NCBI GenBank assembly: GCA_026686845.1
Contig: JAIVEN010000012.1
Span: 17,176,501-17,240,500, forward strand
Reading direction: 5' to 3'
DNA length: 64,000 nt
DNA from: Adenanthera pavonina
Taxonomy: Eukaryota; Streptophyta; Magnoliopsida; Fabales; Fabaceae
Below, one piece after another: positions 1 through 12,353 of this stretch; the stretch's first letter is position 1; each line of letters starts with the position of its first letter. Position numbers and translations under genes: made by a program. Below the pieces are notes generated by a model that saw only the letters and a program-made list of their open reading frames with translations, was not told the DNA's origin and ran no database searches.

Positions 1-177
1 CTTATAATGCATTCCAGGACAAAGCACATTGAAATTAGATATCACTTCATATGGGACCATGTTTTGAAAAGAGATATTATATTAGAGTTTGTCCCTATAG
101 AAGATTAGCTTGTAGACATCCTGACTAAGCCACTTCCAGAGGATAGATATTGTAAGATCAGAAGAGAATTGGTGTAA
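1..177 (+). pseudogene. Ty1-copia polyprotein C-terminal end (RNase H tail), degenerate
   Basis: Reading frame 1 from the first base gives the familiar end of a copia RNase H domain: a KHIEIRYHFIWDHV block, then LEFVPIED, then LVDILTKPLPEDRYCKIRREL and a terminal TAA at 175-177. In intact copia elements this segment closes the polyprotein. An in-frame TAG at 106-108 lies between the EFVP and DILTKPLP blocks, so this copy is dead. The rest of the element would lie left of the window. No polypurine tract or LTR is evident straight after it. Confidence 0.85.
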
Positions 178-1453
178 CAACCTTCATTACATTATCTCGG
201 ACTTAGTCTCTGGCTAACCAAGTGAAATTGATGTCATGTGCAGAACCGGATGAACCAAGATGGAGGAAAGGTTCAAGTGGAGGTAGAAGAAGCTCCACGC
301 TGCGGCGAGAAGCAAGGCTGCCATGGTGAAAGAGCTACAATGTTGGAGATATTTTCCAAGTAAAAAGCTCCACACCGTGGCGAGCTTACTAGCGTTGCGA
401 TGAGCGAGGAGAATTTTGTTTAAATCTGAAACATTTCAGTTCAGTCGAGGACGAGAAAGCAAGAATGAAACGGAGGGAGATAGAAGAAGCAGAGCTAGGG
501 TTCATGGTTCTCGGTCCTTGGGAGCGATTTCTGGCCTCAAGGAGCTTGATCTTGGTTGGTAAGTGATCTCTACTCCTCCTTCTCCATTTTCTTCGGTTTT
601 GAGCTGGGATTTTTCAGGGATATGTTAGGTTTTTCGATTTTGGCTGAAATCCACCGATTAAAATGGATGAAATGGCATTAAAGAGATGTGATTTGGTTTT
701 TATGATGCTTGCGTGTGATTTTTGGTTGGATTATGATGGGTTTGAGTTAAACCCTTGGTTGGAATTTGGGAAAAGAAGTGGAAATCCAAAGTTACATGTG
801 TTAGTGTGTGTTCGAATGGTAGTTTAAGGTTTATTGGTATGTGTGTATGTCTTTAAAACTCTGGGTTAAGCTTGGATAGTTAGATTATGGATTTTAGTGT
901 TATGGGAGTTTTGTTAATGAAAGGTATTATGTTGTTGTAGTGGTTGATTGGCTAATTTGAGGCATATAGTTCATGATTGGGTGCTCTGGAGGCTTGCTTA
1001 ACCCCCCGTGCATGGCGTCAGTAATCCGAGGTAACTGGGTGTTTGTATGTTTGTGTTATATGTTGGTATATATATATACATGTCTCCATTAATACCACGA
1101 TATTATTATGTGTATGTGTATGATCTTTCTATATATCATGGTATGCACACGACTAGACGAGATAGTATATGATGATGATATATATGTGTTAATGTGAATA
1201 TATGATGATGATGAGTATGATTTTGTATATGTGCATACATGACTGTGGCACCCTTATATCATTGCATGCTAGCATGACCATGATGATGATATATATGTGT
1301 GTGTTTCGAGGCATGTTAGCATGACATGTACATCACCACCCCATAAGCATAGAGAGATGTGATGTATTGGGAGGTGATGATAAGATAAGATATAATGATA
1401 TATGATATGATGATGTGAAAAGATCCATGCTACTAAATCTTCTCCTTGGGAGA
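178..1453. repeat. Degenerate LTR-like repeat, segment 1
   Basis: No gene is visible. The stretch has a leader-like part (about 430-620) and then TG/ATG-rich simple sequence (1050-1430). It appears continuous in origin with 2897-3605 and 5262-5940: the text before 1453 (ctactaaatcttctcc) has a near copy at about 2973, and 2903 resumes with a gccaggtggcagtgg motif that recurs at 3000. I read it as an old Ty3-gypsy-type LTR or related repeat broken by two later insertions. The class assignment is an inference from style. Confidence 0.4.
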
Positions 1454-2896
1454 ATATTCACCATCAAGCTACACCGCAAGTGTACGGGTCGAGTTAATAG
1501 TAAAGTGATATGGAAAGTATCGTTTCGACAGAGACTTAGATCAAACGTGGTCAATCATTGGACATCGCATTTTCAATTAATTTGAGTTAGGCAACTAAAT
1601 GGTTCATTATTTAATTAAATAATACAACGATAGAAAAGTATATAAAAATAGCAACAAGGATGACTAAGGACTTTAGGAATTCAAAGAGACCTAGGATTAT
1701 TTATCCCCCTTGTATTTCATAAATACCCAATTAAACTCCTTTTACATTTGATCTTAATGCTAGATTATGTTAGTCAGGAATACTGATTTATCTATACATG
1801 CTCTCTCGAGTCTCCAAATAAGTGTTTAGTTTAATTAATTAAATAAACTTCCCATGTTAATTCAAATCCTAAAGTGACTATGAGGTTCGTGAGTATATCT
1901 TAACCCCACTAACAAAACTCTCTACTCAATAAGGCAAGATTCAAGTTCTCACATGACCTAACTCAAGTTCTTTACTTAATCTAACTTTTTCAAGCATCAC
2001 TTAAGTCAACAAGATAATCTTATTAGTGGCCAACAATAAGAAGCATTAAGAATAGAGCTAAATCAACATAATTGTAACATTAATCATAAATATAAAGGAG
2101 AAATGAGAATTCAATCCATATAAGGGTTCAAAATAATCCTAGAAAGGGAGTAACTAGCCACTCATGTTCATCAAAACTACAGGAAGATACATCCAAATTA
2201 TTACAATCATTGAACACAAGTAAGGAAAGGAAGGAGGAGATAAAAGAAAACCAAAGAAAGAGGCTCAAATCTCTTCAATGCTCTAAGCCCTAGCTTCAAT
2301 CTCCATCAAGAGGCCAAACCCTAGCATAACCAAGCCTAAAAAATGCTCTCTGGTCGTTCCTCTTTGTGGCCTAGCTAAGAATGCCCGAATCCTCCTTTCA
2401 AACTCTTCAAATCCACTGTAAAAATGAAGCTCTGCATTTTGTTTATGAAGGGCTGGCATCATGGCCTCGTGAGTTTCTTTGTGATTCAGGCTGCGGCCTC
2501 ATTTTCTCACACCATGGCTTGATTACTCACTGTCTAGCTGAGGTCGTGGTCTCATATGCTCAAGCCACTGCATGGGAGGCTTTTGAAGCTTACTCCATCC
2601 TTTGCTTCCTTTTTTTCATATCTTTCTTAAAGTACAAGGTTTCTTTCTTTTCTTGCTCTCCCATCTCTAGAAAAGGGGTTTGGTTGCTCCACTGTTCTCC
2701 CCATGAGGCTTGCACAAAGATGAGAATTTATAATCTACCATAGAAGCAAAATAATGCATAATAAGGCAAAAATATACTATCATGCATTATTAGGATTAGA
2801 TTACACATTTTCCTATCCTGAGTGTTTAGTATGTACAAATATGTATGCGTAACTCAAGGAAAATGCACTCAAAGGATGTAATTTAATATGATTAAC
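1454..2896. repeat. Inserted repeat beginning with the common ccgcaagtgtacgggtcg motif
   Basis: About 1.44 kb interrupts the surrounding TG-rich repeat. Its left end carries ccgcaagtgtacgggtcg followed by a gtatcgtttcgacagagac motif (about 1474-1530), a combination I associate with high-copy plant repeats. Its right part holds an open frame (2381-2743) of low-complexity character with no recognisable domain, which I do not call as a gene. Boundaries are estimated from where the host repeat stops and resumes; I could not identify a clear target duplication. Confidence 0.4.
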
Positions 2897-3605
2897 AGAA
2901 AGCCAGGTGGCAGTGGACTGTGATATGATATGATGATGATATGATTTGGTGATAGGGTGGAATATCACTGTTGCTAAATCCTTTCCTATGGCCAGGAGAG
3001 CCAGGTGGCAATGGATTGTACCTTCCCTAAATCACCACCAATTTACAATGGTTTAGGGGAAGGAGAGCCACGGTCCAATCACTAGTGTGACTTTTGGCCG
3101 AGCACATTAGTGTGAGGTGAGCTTGGTGATATCCTAGAATTAGTCTCACCAACTGTTGAAAGGAAATTACCTATTGAGATGTAGTATGATGATGCCAGTT
3201 TGTGGTTCTAGTTGTGTTAAGGGAGACATGCACCGAGACATGCATTAAAGCATGCATTTCATGACATAGCATTTGCATACATGTGTAGCGTTGATGGTAT
3301 ATATATGTGTGTGTGTTTGTCCCCATTACTAAGACATTGTCTCACACCCCACCCCAGGACTAACCTCTTAGGTGAAGACTCGGGTGCTAGCTAGGAAAAG
3401 ACCATAGAGTTGCAGGCCTCTCCATCTTTAGGAATTCTAAGTACAATTAATGGTTGTAATTTAGTTTGTGTAGTCTTGTCCCAAGTAGGTTGTTATAGTC
3501 TGATTGCCTGTTTGAGAGTCTTGGGAGTATTATCGGTATGTTGTGTGATGATAGGATGATAGTAATGATGACGTATGGATGATATGATTGATTGTGTGGT
3601 GTTAG
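2897..3605. repeat. Degenerate LTR-like repeat, segment 2
   Basis: This continues the host repeat of 178-1453 after the inserted repeat. It includes two partial copies of a block reading ccaggtggca(a/g)tgga (about 2904 and 3001) and a C-rich stretch at 3345-3360. No coding region is supported. Confidence 0.35.
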
Positions 3606-5261
3606 TGTTGGAATTTTGGTACACACGCAACAAAAAAACTCCACCGAAATCCCTCATGTGGATTTGTCAACGTTGCTTAAATGTCCGTACGTTCCGTGCA
3701 TGACTTTTCTATTCTTTTCGTTTCAAATCCTAGGAATTGACACATTTGGTTAGTTCCCTCTACCGGTATCCACATGAATAGTGAGTCCAACTCGAACAAC
3801 ATGCTAATACCTCTGTTTATGAATGTCCGTACGTTCTATGTGTCCGTACGCTCTCGCTGCTTATCCATACACTTTTTCCTCTCTAAGTGTGTGGCCGCTC
3901 TCTCTCTAAGGTGGATCAAAATTCTATTGATTCTGTATACTAATAACCCCTAGTCTATATCAATATATAGATAAGATTTAATATTTGTTTAATTTTTAAA
4001 TAAAAAATTTAAATTAAATCAAATATTAATTAAATAGATTAGTTTAAATTTAAATCTATCTAATAGATTAAATCTAAACTGACTATCTAATTTATATCCA
4101 GAATCAAATTTAATTTATCATATAAATTAAATTTAGATTATTAGTTTAAATTTAAATCGATCACATATCATTAAATTTAAAACTAATTCATTTAAATTAA
4201 TTTAAATGATATATGTATATATATTTTGAAATAATATAATATATCAAATATATATAATATATCAAACATATATATACTTTGAATTTTATAATATATATAT
4301 CAAATATATATATTTATATATAAAATTCAACCACCCTAAATTGAATGTTAAATTCATTGAATCTATATATATTTTAGATTCAATGAATCTGGATATTCTA
4401 TCTCAAGTTGACCCGTTCTTGTGTGCGATCCTGTAGGCCCGTATGATATTAGTAGTGGGCCAATAACACTATTTGATCCACAAGTCACAAGTGGCCTCTA
4501 GCAAGACTTTGTGACTACCCAAATTATATGAGATCGATGATCCGATACAACCAAATCACATCCCTTTTGTCTCACGATATATTGGTCAAGTATGAGACAT
4601 GGAAATGTCATCCTCATTTTACTCGATCATCACTTTCTCAATCTCCAAGTAGACTGACTGAACAAATGGAAACCCTTTCATTCGAGCATGACCATGTATT
4701 TCTTAGTCTCACTCATCGGAGGGTCCATATATATCTCTCCATTAATTAGAGAAACAAATTCCATCTTGACCATCCATCTTCCTCCACATGAATTCCACTA
4801 TGCCCGATCATAGCCTTTATGATCTCACGATTAAAGGTGACTTTTGACTATGCTAAAGTACAGTGTTTCCCATGTAGGAAGCCATAGTGGTCTCAGGTCT
4901 AAGGGCTTAGTGATACGGTTATATATATGAGATAAGCTTATGACTTGATCCATGCAGCTATCTCATGATGGGTCAATTCAGCACTTGTTTCCTAATAGGT
5001 GCTTATAATTTTGATTTGTATCTTCATACATAACTAACACATAATTATCAATCAAAATCATACTATCCTTATTTCATCATTGTTTCCATAAAGATGAATG
5101 ACTAGGGACGTTTAGGATAAAATGATTTGTCCAAGGATATTATTATAAAGAAAACATGCAAACAATATAATAATGTAATAAAAGAAAAAAAACATCTTCT
5201 TTTTTATAATGAAGTACAATGTTTATAATACAATGATTGACCTAGGGCACAATCTCCAACA
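3606..5261 (-). mobile_element. Solo LTR, Ty1-copia type, minus strand
   Basis: The block starts TGTTGGAATTTTGG and ends CAATCTCCAACA. Read on the minus strand it begins TGTTGGAGATTGTGCCCTAG, a start typical of plant copia LTRs. The flanking pentamers are GTTAG (3601-3605) and TTTAG (5262-5266), a one-mismatch target duplication. No internal coding domain is attached on either side, so it is a solo LTR of 1656 bp. The interior contains a long AT-rich tract (3955-4400). It is inserted in the old repeat whose sequence resumes at 5262. Confidence 0.75.
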
Positions 5262-6855
5262 TTTAGATGTTGAGGGATGATATGAGGGGTGTGGATTAAT
5301 GGACATGAGATGTAGTATGATTAAGGACCCCGGTGTAGGTCATTTATGTAAGATCAAGTGTTTGTGTGTTAGAATGCTCGTAAGAGTAAGCCCAAACGGA
5401 ATTTTGGGCCGTGTATGTGAGTTTAGGGCATATAGCCCATTGTGTGATGATGGGGTTCAAGGGGCGGTTCCTTTAAGGTGAAAGCTCTTTGAACAAGTTA
5501 GTTGAGCCAAATAGGACTTGTGTGAAGGGTCCTTGAGTGTCTATTTGCCTTAGGTGGCAATTGGAAATAATAGGTTGTGTGTTTTGGTTAAAAAGTGGCC
5601 AAAATGGTGTTGGGTGTTCAAAATCTCCATACGGAGATGGATTCAAGTGAAATTGGTGCCCATGGTTAGATTGAGACGAGAGTGACCTATAGGAGTTGGA
5701 ATCAAGTCAATCGGAGATCGAAGCAAGAAGTTGTGCTCGGCGGAAGTTTGCCCAGAAAATTAGCAATTTGCTTATATGGATTCTAATGCTGATGCCGCGG
5801 TGCCAGCAAATTGGCCGTGGCACCAAGCATTACTGACTTGCTGAGGCCACAACGGTACTGTAGTAGGCCACGCTATCATCCTTTTCTAGTGCCCTTTGGT
5901 GTTTTTCCACTGCTCTGATGTTTTGGGAAGTGAATTCGAGGTGTTTAGGCTGTGTTTGGTTAGTAGTTAAAGAAATTGGTCAAGAATGGAGGTTTGTTTT
6001 GATAGGGTGTTATAATTGGAAAAGGTAAATCCCAATAAACTGGAAGCAAGCCTCTAACTGAATCTATTTACTTTCTGAAGTTAAGCCATTAAGATTTATA
6101 CTAACTTAAGTTTCAAAGTATATTTAAAGTGTTTCGCAAGTACTCCTCATAAGTTTATATGAAAGAAAAATCAATATCACGGAGTATCTCACACTTACTC
6201 AATTAACATCTGCTAAAGCAAGATGGAAATTCAAATTTTCAGCTCTTATTTGAAAGTTCAATTATGTAAAATTTGCATTTTGGCTGTTGTTAGACAAATT
6301 TCCATGCTACATTATGGTTTTAAATGAGTTGGTATGCTTAAAATTCGAACTTAAGTGCTTAACAGACGTATTTCAGTGCCTTACATGCTGTTCTAGTATT
6401 TTCAATCCATTCAAATTTTGTTTGTTGCTTAGCTGAAATTCGAATTTTGAATGTTGGTTTAAGTGTCCGCTACTTTTGAGTGCTCAAAATACGAATTTTA
6501 ATAACTCAAAATTCGCATTTCAAAAATTTCTTCACAAAGTCTTAAAATTCGAATTTTGAATCATAAAATTTGTCTATTGAATATCTCTTTCTTGTATGCT
6601 TCATGTTAAATTCTCAAAATTCGAACTTTGATGGCTCAAAGTTCATTTGTTGAAGAGTATATCCATAACTAAGCCTCTGACAGACAAACTTTAAGGATGA
6701 AAATTCATCTATCATATAGCTTTTTTGTGATAAATAGATAACGTAACTGCTTGAAATTCGAATGCCCCCAAAATTCATCTGTTGAACAGTTACATAAGCT
6801 AAATTAGAGGGTCAAGCTCTAAATAGATGTAACCCTATTCGTCTCTTTCTCTAAG
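5262..6855. repeat. Retroelement-derived repeat without coding sequence
   Basis: 5262-5940 appears to continue the interrupted LTR-like repeat of 2897-3605. 5940-6850 is rich in attcgaa/ttcgaatttt and tctgttgaa motifs, the same word style seen inside the 1.6-kb LTR family at 9.4-14 kb and 17.9-19.6 kb. It directly precedes the element ORF remnant at 6982. It may be leader or a degraded 5' end of that element, but it does not contain the family's recognisable LTR end (gggaagccag...taaca). Confidence 0.35.
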
Positions 6856-6981
6856 TTGTTCATCTTCTCTCTTAATTTCTCATCAATTCCTTCGATTAAA
6901 CTTCTTTTCCCACCAATTAAACTCCTACCCGAACCTTATAAACCCCTTTTGAGCATCTCTTGTCTCCAATCTGTCATAAAA

Positions 6982-9030
6982 ATGGCAAGGGTTAAGAATG
7001 CCAATGTTGGGAAAGAAGAGTACAGACCCAAACGAGCAATCAAATCTCAATATGCTTCTAAAGAAGGAGAAACTAACAAGAGAAAGGTGGAATCCAGCAA
7101 GGGAACTCCATCTAAGAAGCAAAGATCAACTCCAAAAGTAGAATCCAAAAGGCCAATCCTTGCTGCTGTCTTTTCATCTTTCACCATGAAATTTATGGCT
7201 AAGAAGGTAATAACTTCTTACCGCGCAAATTTGGAAGATTTTCTAGTTTCCAACAAGTTTGATGCTAGGTTCAGGATGAGTAAATATAAAAATTTGTCAA
7301 AAATTATGGAAAGGTATGATGATGAGGTGATTAAGACATGGTATACTGCTTTAACATACAATAACAAAAAGAGGAAGCACTAAGTGACACTTAGATCTAG
7401 GACTCTATGGTTATCTGATGAGACCATTAATGAAGTTCTAGAGATCCCTAGCCAAAAGGGATACAAAATTGACATCATCATCTCCTGATACATGGATGAG
7501 GATAAAGATGCAGATGACGAAGGTGGAGAGTTCCTGAATTACAAGTAAAGCACAATCCTGAATACTCTTTTCAAGAGGCGTGAGAATATGCCTCCTCTAA
7601 AGCCTGTGAAGCCCTCTGATTTAAGTGTACAAGCCAGAATCCTTTACTATATAGTGTCAAGGATTATCTTCATTAAGAGAGGAAGCTTTAATTTGATTAC
7701 ACAAGCTAAAGCTCACATTATAGCTGCCTCGATAAAAGGAAAATTGATAAACATGGGACACATAGTCCTTTAAAGAATGATCAAGGCGAGAGACTAAAGA
7801 AGAGACTCCACTTTGCCTTATGTCTCTATCATCACCAAGATGTTTCAATATGCAAAGATTCAGCACTTGGGAAAGGGAAAAGGGAAGCCCACTAAAGTAA
7901 AAGAAGAAGAATTGATGAGGATGGGGATAGAGAGAAAGGGAGGAAGGTGGATTGGGGAAGGAATAGGAAAATCCGAAGATCTGTTCGATGAAGGAAGACA
8001 GTCACAATAGCAAGAACGCACTTCTGAAGCTTTTCCAAACATCCAACCCTCTTCACAACCAACCTAACCTATTTGTCCTTAACTTCAACCTACTCAACCG
8101 CCTCAACCCTCCATTCCATCTAAACCAACCACAATCACTAAGCTGTACGATAGCCTGTCTTTAGTAATGTTAAGTATTAGAGAGGAATAGAATGCCAAAT
8201 TTGCACATTTGCAAGATCAAATCACTCACTTGGTCAAAAATTTGAAGGTGATTGCTGAAGCCTATGAAGACATCATAAATGCTATACCTAGCACCTTAAC
8301 ACCACCTCAATCTGGACCCTCTGGACCCACTAAGTCTATCTCTCCTAAACCCCCAAGCCCTTTTGAATCAAAATCCCCTGAGATGTTGCTATTGAGGTTG
8401 CTGGCACTGCTACTACCCTACAGGCCTCAAGTAATGACACAAGCCCTGGTCCACCTTTGGACTATGCCATAAAGGAAGAGGCCCTTAGAAAGAAGGCTCT
8501 CATGAGCCTATGATGGGGGACATTGCTCAAGAATCAATTTTATCATCTCAAGAGTCTAAGCAAATGGAAAAACTAGTTACAGCTATCGCCTCTACACCAA
8601 TTATCCAAGCCACCCTAAATAAGGAGAGAGGCATCATCCTTTTTGTGGATATTACTGCCATTGAGCATGATGCAATAGTGCAAGCTCAAAAGAGAAGGTT
8701 TCATGAAATGTTTGCTCTACCAGCTCCTCAATCATCATCTAGGTGTGGTTTATTAGTGGAGTAAAGAACTAGACTAGCTAGCCTTCAAAGGAAAGTTCAA
8801 GAAATAGTTTCAGCTGCTAAAGATAATCTTTCTAAAATACCTCCATCTGTACCATTCATACCTATCCATCTTCAAGCCATTCCAATGTCTTATATACCTC
8901 CTCCATCTGCACAAGCCCCTCTGTCTGATGATGCTAAAAAAAAGGAGAAGAAAGATAAGAAGGATGGACAAACTGGTGAAATGGTAGTTGGATAATCTGA
9001 AGTAAAGTTGGGCAGTTAAGCAAGACATAT
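6982..9030 (+). pseudogene. Internal ORF remnant of a non-autonomous LTR element ('putative plant transposon protein' type)
   Basis: An ATG at 6982 opens a lysine-rich, basic N-terminus (MARVKNANVGKEEYRPK...). It is followed by segments RANLEDFLVSNKFDARFRMS and, after a stop at 7381, LWLSDETINEVLEIPSQKGY, then ARILYYIVSRIIFIKRGSFN (from about 7633). This order resembles the plant retroelement ORF annotated in many genomes as 'putative plant transposon protein'. Further fragments continue to about 9030 with Pro/Ser-rich stretches. Multiple stops and frame changes show it is dead. No reverse transcriptase or integrase is visible, so the element was probably non-autonomous (LARD-like). Confidence 0.55.
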
Positions 9031-9311
9031 GGCAAGAAGAAGATTAAGCTTAAGGAGAACCTTAGGGCTTATATCTTAGGATTGTGTTTGTAACTTGCCT
9101 CTATTGCAATTTGTACTTGTATTTGAAATTTTCATTTATGTTGAAATTTGTGATTCTATACTTATGTTGAACTTGGTTAAATTTTAATTGAAAATTAGTA
9201 CCAAACTTATGAGTCAATGCAATGTGTTTTTCATGTTTTCCTCTTTATTCTCCTATACTCTTAGCTATGAAAACATGTGCTATATTTATATCTGAATTTT
9301 AATGCATATAT

Positions 9312-9385
9312 TGAGGGGGAGCTCTCAGAGCAAATCCTAGTACTAATCCAGTTGCAAGTTTTGTCATCATAAAAAAGGAATAGAA
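9312..9385 (+). other. Polypurine-tract region of the non-autonomous LTR element
   Basis: A ttgagggggagctctcagag stretch is followed by ttttgtcatcat and a purine run (aaaaaaggaatagaat) immediately before the LTR start at 9386. Plant copia-type elements commonly show gtcatcatcaaaaagggggag just before the 3' LTR, and this is a decayed version. It identifies the LTR beginning at 9386 as the 3' LTR of the element whose ORF debris lies at 6982-9030. Confidence 0.55.
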
Positions 9386-10227
9386 TATTGAATCAAGTGT
9401 TTTGATAATTTCAAACAACTAGAGCTTGGAAGGAGAATATCAAAGTAGCATGAAAAGCACAAATGTGAAGAAATCCAAGGAAAAACATGTGAAGATTTAG
9501 ATGCTAGGATTTTTCATGTTATACAAGAGGTAAAATGCTTTGATTGTTACTTATTTATTTTCTCATAGCATTTAAACAAGTGTTTTCACAGTTATCCTAT
9601 GTTAGCATATGTTAGATTTTGAAAACATTAACTAACAGATGAATTTTGCTGTTAATTCTTATATATTTTGTGCAAAATTTGAACTTTGCTTGCTGAAATT
9701 TAAAGTTCCAAAGTTATCATCTCTGATAGATGAATTTCAAATTTTGAAATTCAAATTTCGAGTTAAGCATAGTTAGTAAAATGTGCAAAATTTGTTTGAG
9801 GTCTTATCAAAATTTGAATATTATTAAAGTGTATTAAGAATTCAAAGTCACTCCCCATGACAGATGAATTTTGGATTTCAAAATTTAAATTTTAAAATAA
9901 GAACTTGTGAGTCTTGTTAGAGTATGTCTTTGACAGAAGAACTTTGAAGTGCAAAATTCAAATTTCACAGCGGAGAACTTTTATACCATGTTAAGTAAGC
10001 CTCTGATAGACAAATTTCAGACTCTAAAATTTGAATTTCAAGCGCACTATGAAAATATGAGATAACTATTCAAACTCAACCGGTGCACTTTGAATATGAA
10101 AATTCATATGTTCTAACATAGGATATATTTGACAAGTTAAAAATTCGAATTTCACTCTTGAATAAACAAATTTTTACAAATTTTGGAAGTTCAATGTTGA
10201 AGTCCTTAGTTTATGGTCTCTATGAAA

Positions 10228-11809
10228 TGTTGAATCAAGTGTTTTTATGATTCCAAATCAACTGGAGCTTGGAAAGAAGATATCAAATGTGTGCAAAAGA
10301 TCTCAAGAGAAGAAATCTAAGAAAAATAAGTGTAAGATTATATATAGGATTTCTTATTGTATTCAAAATGAGTAAAAGACTTTGATCTTGCAAAAGAATA
10401 TTTTAAAAATGTGGTTTTACAATAATTCATGAAGTATTCGATAAATACCTACTAACAGATGAACTTTGAAGTATTAAACTTGATTTGTTACTTTGAAAAT
10501 TTGAACTTTGGTATCTAAAATTCGAACTTCAGAGTGAAAATATGTTAGTCAGAAAAAAGGTCCCTTTGACAGACAAATTTCATCTTTGAAAATTCGAATT
10601 TCGGATAAAGCGCAAATTATGAAAAATTCATCTGAAGATATGATAAAGTTTATCTGAAAGTAAAATTTAAAAAGAGTTCTAAGTTGGTCCTCTGATAAAC
10701 GAACTTTGACTTTGAAAATTTGAACTTTGGAAAGACAGCCTGCAAGTCTATTATGATAATCTTTAACATACGAATTTTAGTATTCAGAAATTCGAACTTT
10801 GAATTAAGTCTGATAAGAGATCTCTCTGATAGACGAACTTTGGTACTTGAACATTCGAATTTCGAAAAGAAGAACTTTTGTGCCATATTGAGTTGCTCAC
10901 TGACAGACGAATTTTGGGCACCAAAATTTCTAACTTCGAAGGCACTGTAGCAATATGGAACAACTGTTTACACTTACTAGAAGTACTTTAAACTTGAAAA
11001 TTTATATGTTCCAACATAGAAACATTTTTCAAAGATAAAAATTCAAACTTTGCTCTATAATAGACGAACTTCGAGGTTCAATGTTAAAGTCTTTTAGCTT
11101 TCGGTCTCTGCGAAATTCGTCTGTTGACACACCAAAATTCAAACTTTGAGTGTCAGACGCATTAAATGTGATTGGTGAATGGATAGTCTTTCAGAGTAAC
11201 CATTGGGTAACATCTCTAACTGCTAGATCTTGTCTCTAATTATAGTTAAGAAATAAATCTACAAATAGAACTTCGTTTGAAGATGTGAAAAATGATTTTA
11301 CATTGTATATACAAAAACTCTACTAAATTCTTGAGTCAAAGTCTTCTGCTCTCACATATTTCATATCCTGTACTTCAACTTTCATATACACTCTAAATTA
11401 GAGAGTTCAATCATTGTAATGAATCTTATCTTCATCTAAAAGAAAGATTTTCTTATGAGGGGATTTCACAAGGGATTTGGGAAGTACTTAGCTAGAGTGA
11501 AAAGAGTGAGATTGTAAACTTTTGGAACAAAGCATCAAGTTGTACTGAGGCATTACAAGAAGCCCACCGAATTCTTACAAGATAGTGGAAAATCTCAAGT
11601 GGTAGTTTGAGGACTGGACGTTGGTCAAGAAAAAGAGACCGAACCAGGATAAACATCTATGTCTTCTCTTCCCTTATCTTGTTTTCACTTGGTTATCCTT
11701 TTATACTCTATTTTTACTGTCACTCTTACTTTGACCACTCTCTTGACTTTTGCAGAAAATTTTAGTCTTCCCAATTCACCCCCCTCTTGGGAAGCCAGCA
11801 TATCTAACA
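10228..11809 (+). mobile_element. Nested solo LTR, same 1.6-kb family, plus orientation
   Basis: It starts TGTTGAATCAAGTG and ends AGCATATCTAACA; length 1582 bp. It sits in an older copy of the same LTR at the host word tctctgcgaaattcgtctg. The left flank is TGAAA (10223-10227) and the right flank CGAAA (11810-11814). The ancestral target word, readable in sibling copies, is CGAAA, so the left duplicate has decayed C to T at a CpG. The interior holds repeated modules with gacagacgaa and attcgaa words. No coding capacity. Confidence 0.85.
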
Positions 11810-12353
11810 CGAAATTCATCTGTTGATATCCAAAATTCAAATCTTATTATGTCAAACGTATTAAATATGGTTGGTGAACTGCTAATTTTGTAGAGTAACC
11901 ATTGGTTAACATCCCTAATGGCTAGATCTTGTGTCTAATCACAAATTTATAAATATAACTTCATTTGAAGTTATGGGTAACAATTTTAGGCTGTATATAC
12001 TGAAACTTTACTGAATTCATTAGTCAAGGCCTTTTTCACTCTCACACTTCATTTATTGCACTTCAACTGTCATACTTACTCTGATCTAAAGTGTTCTTTC
12101 CGTGTAATATCATTTCTTCATCTGGAAGAAGGATATCGTATGAGGGGATTCACAAGGAAATTAAGGAAATACTTTGTAAGAGTATAAAATGTAGAATTTG
12201 AGTATTCTTAGGATAGAGTACAAGTTTGCATTGAGGCATTACAAAGAGCCCATTGAATTCTTGCAGATAGTGAAAAATCTTAAGTGGTAGTTTGGGGACT
12301 TGACGTAAGTCAAGTGAATCAGATCGAACTAGGATAAATTTCTTTGTCTTTTA

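Noticed and set aside
2381..2743. 120-codon open frame
   Set aside because: Lies inside a repeat insert; composition is that of repeat DNA and no domain is recognisable.
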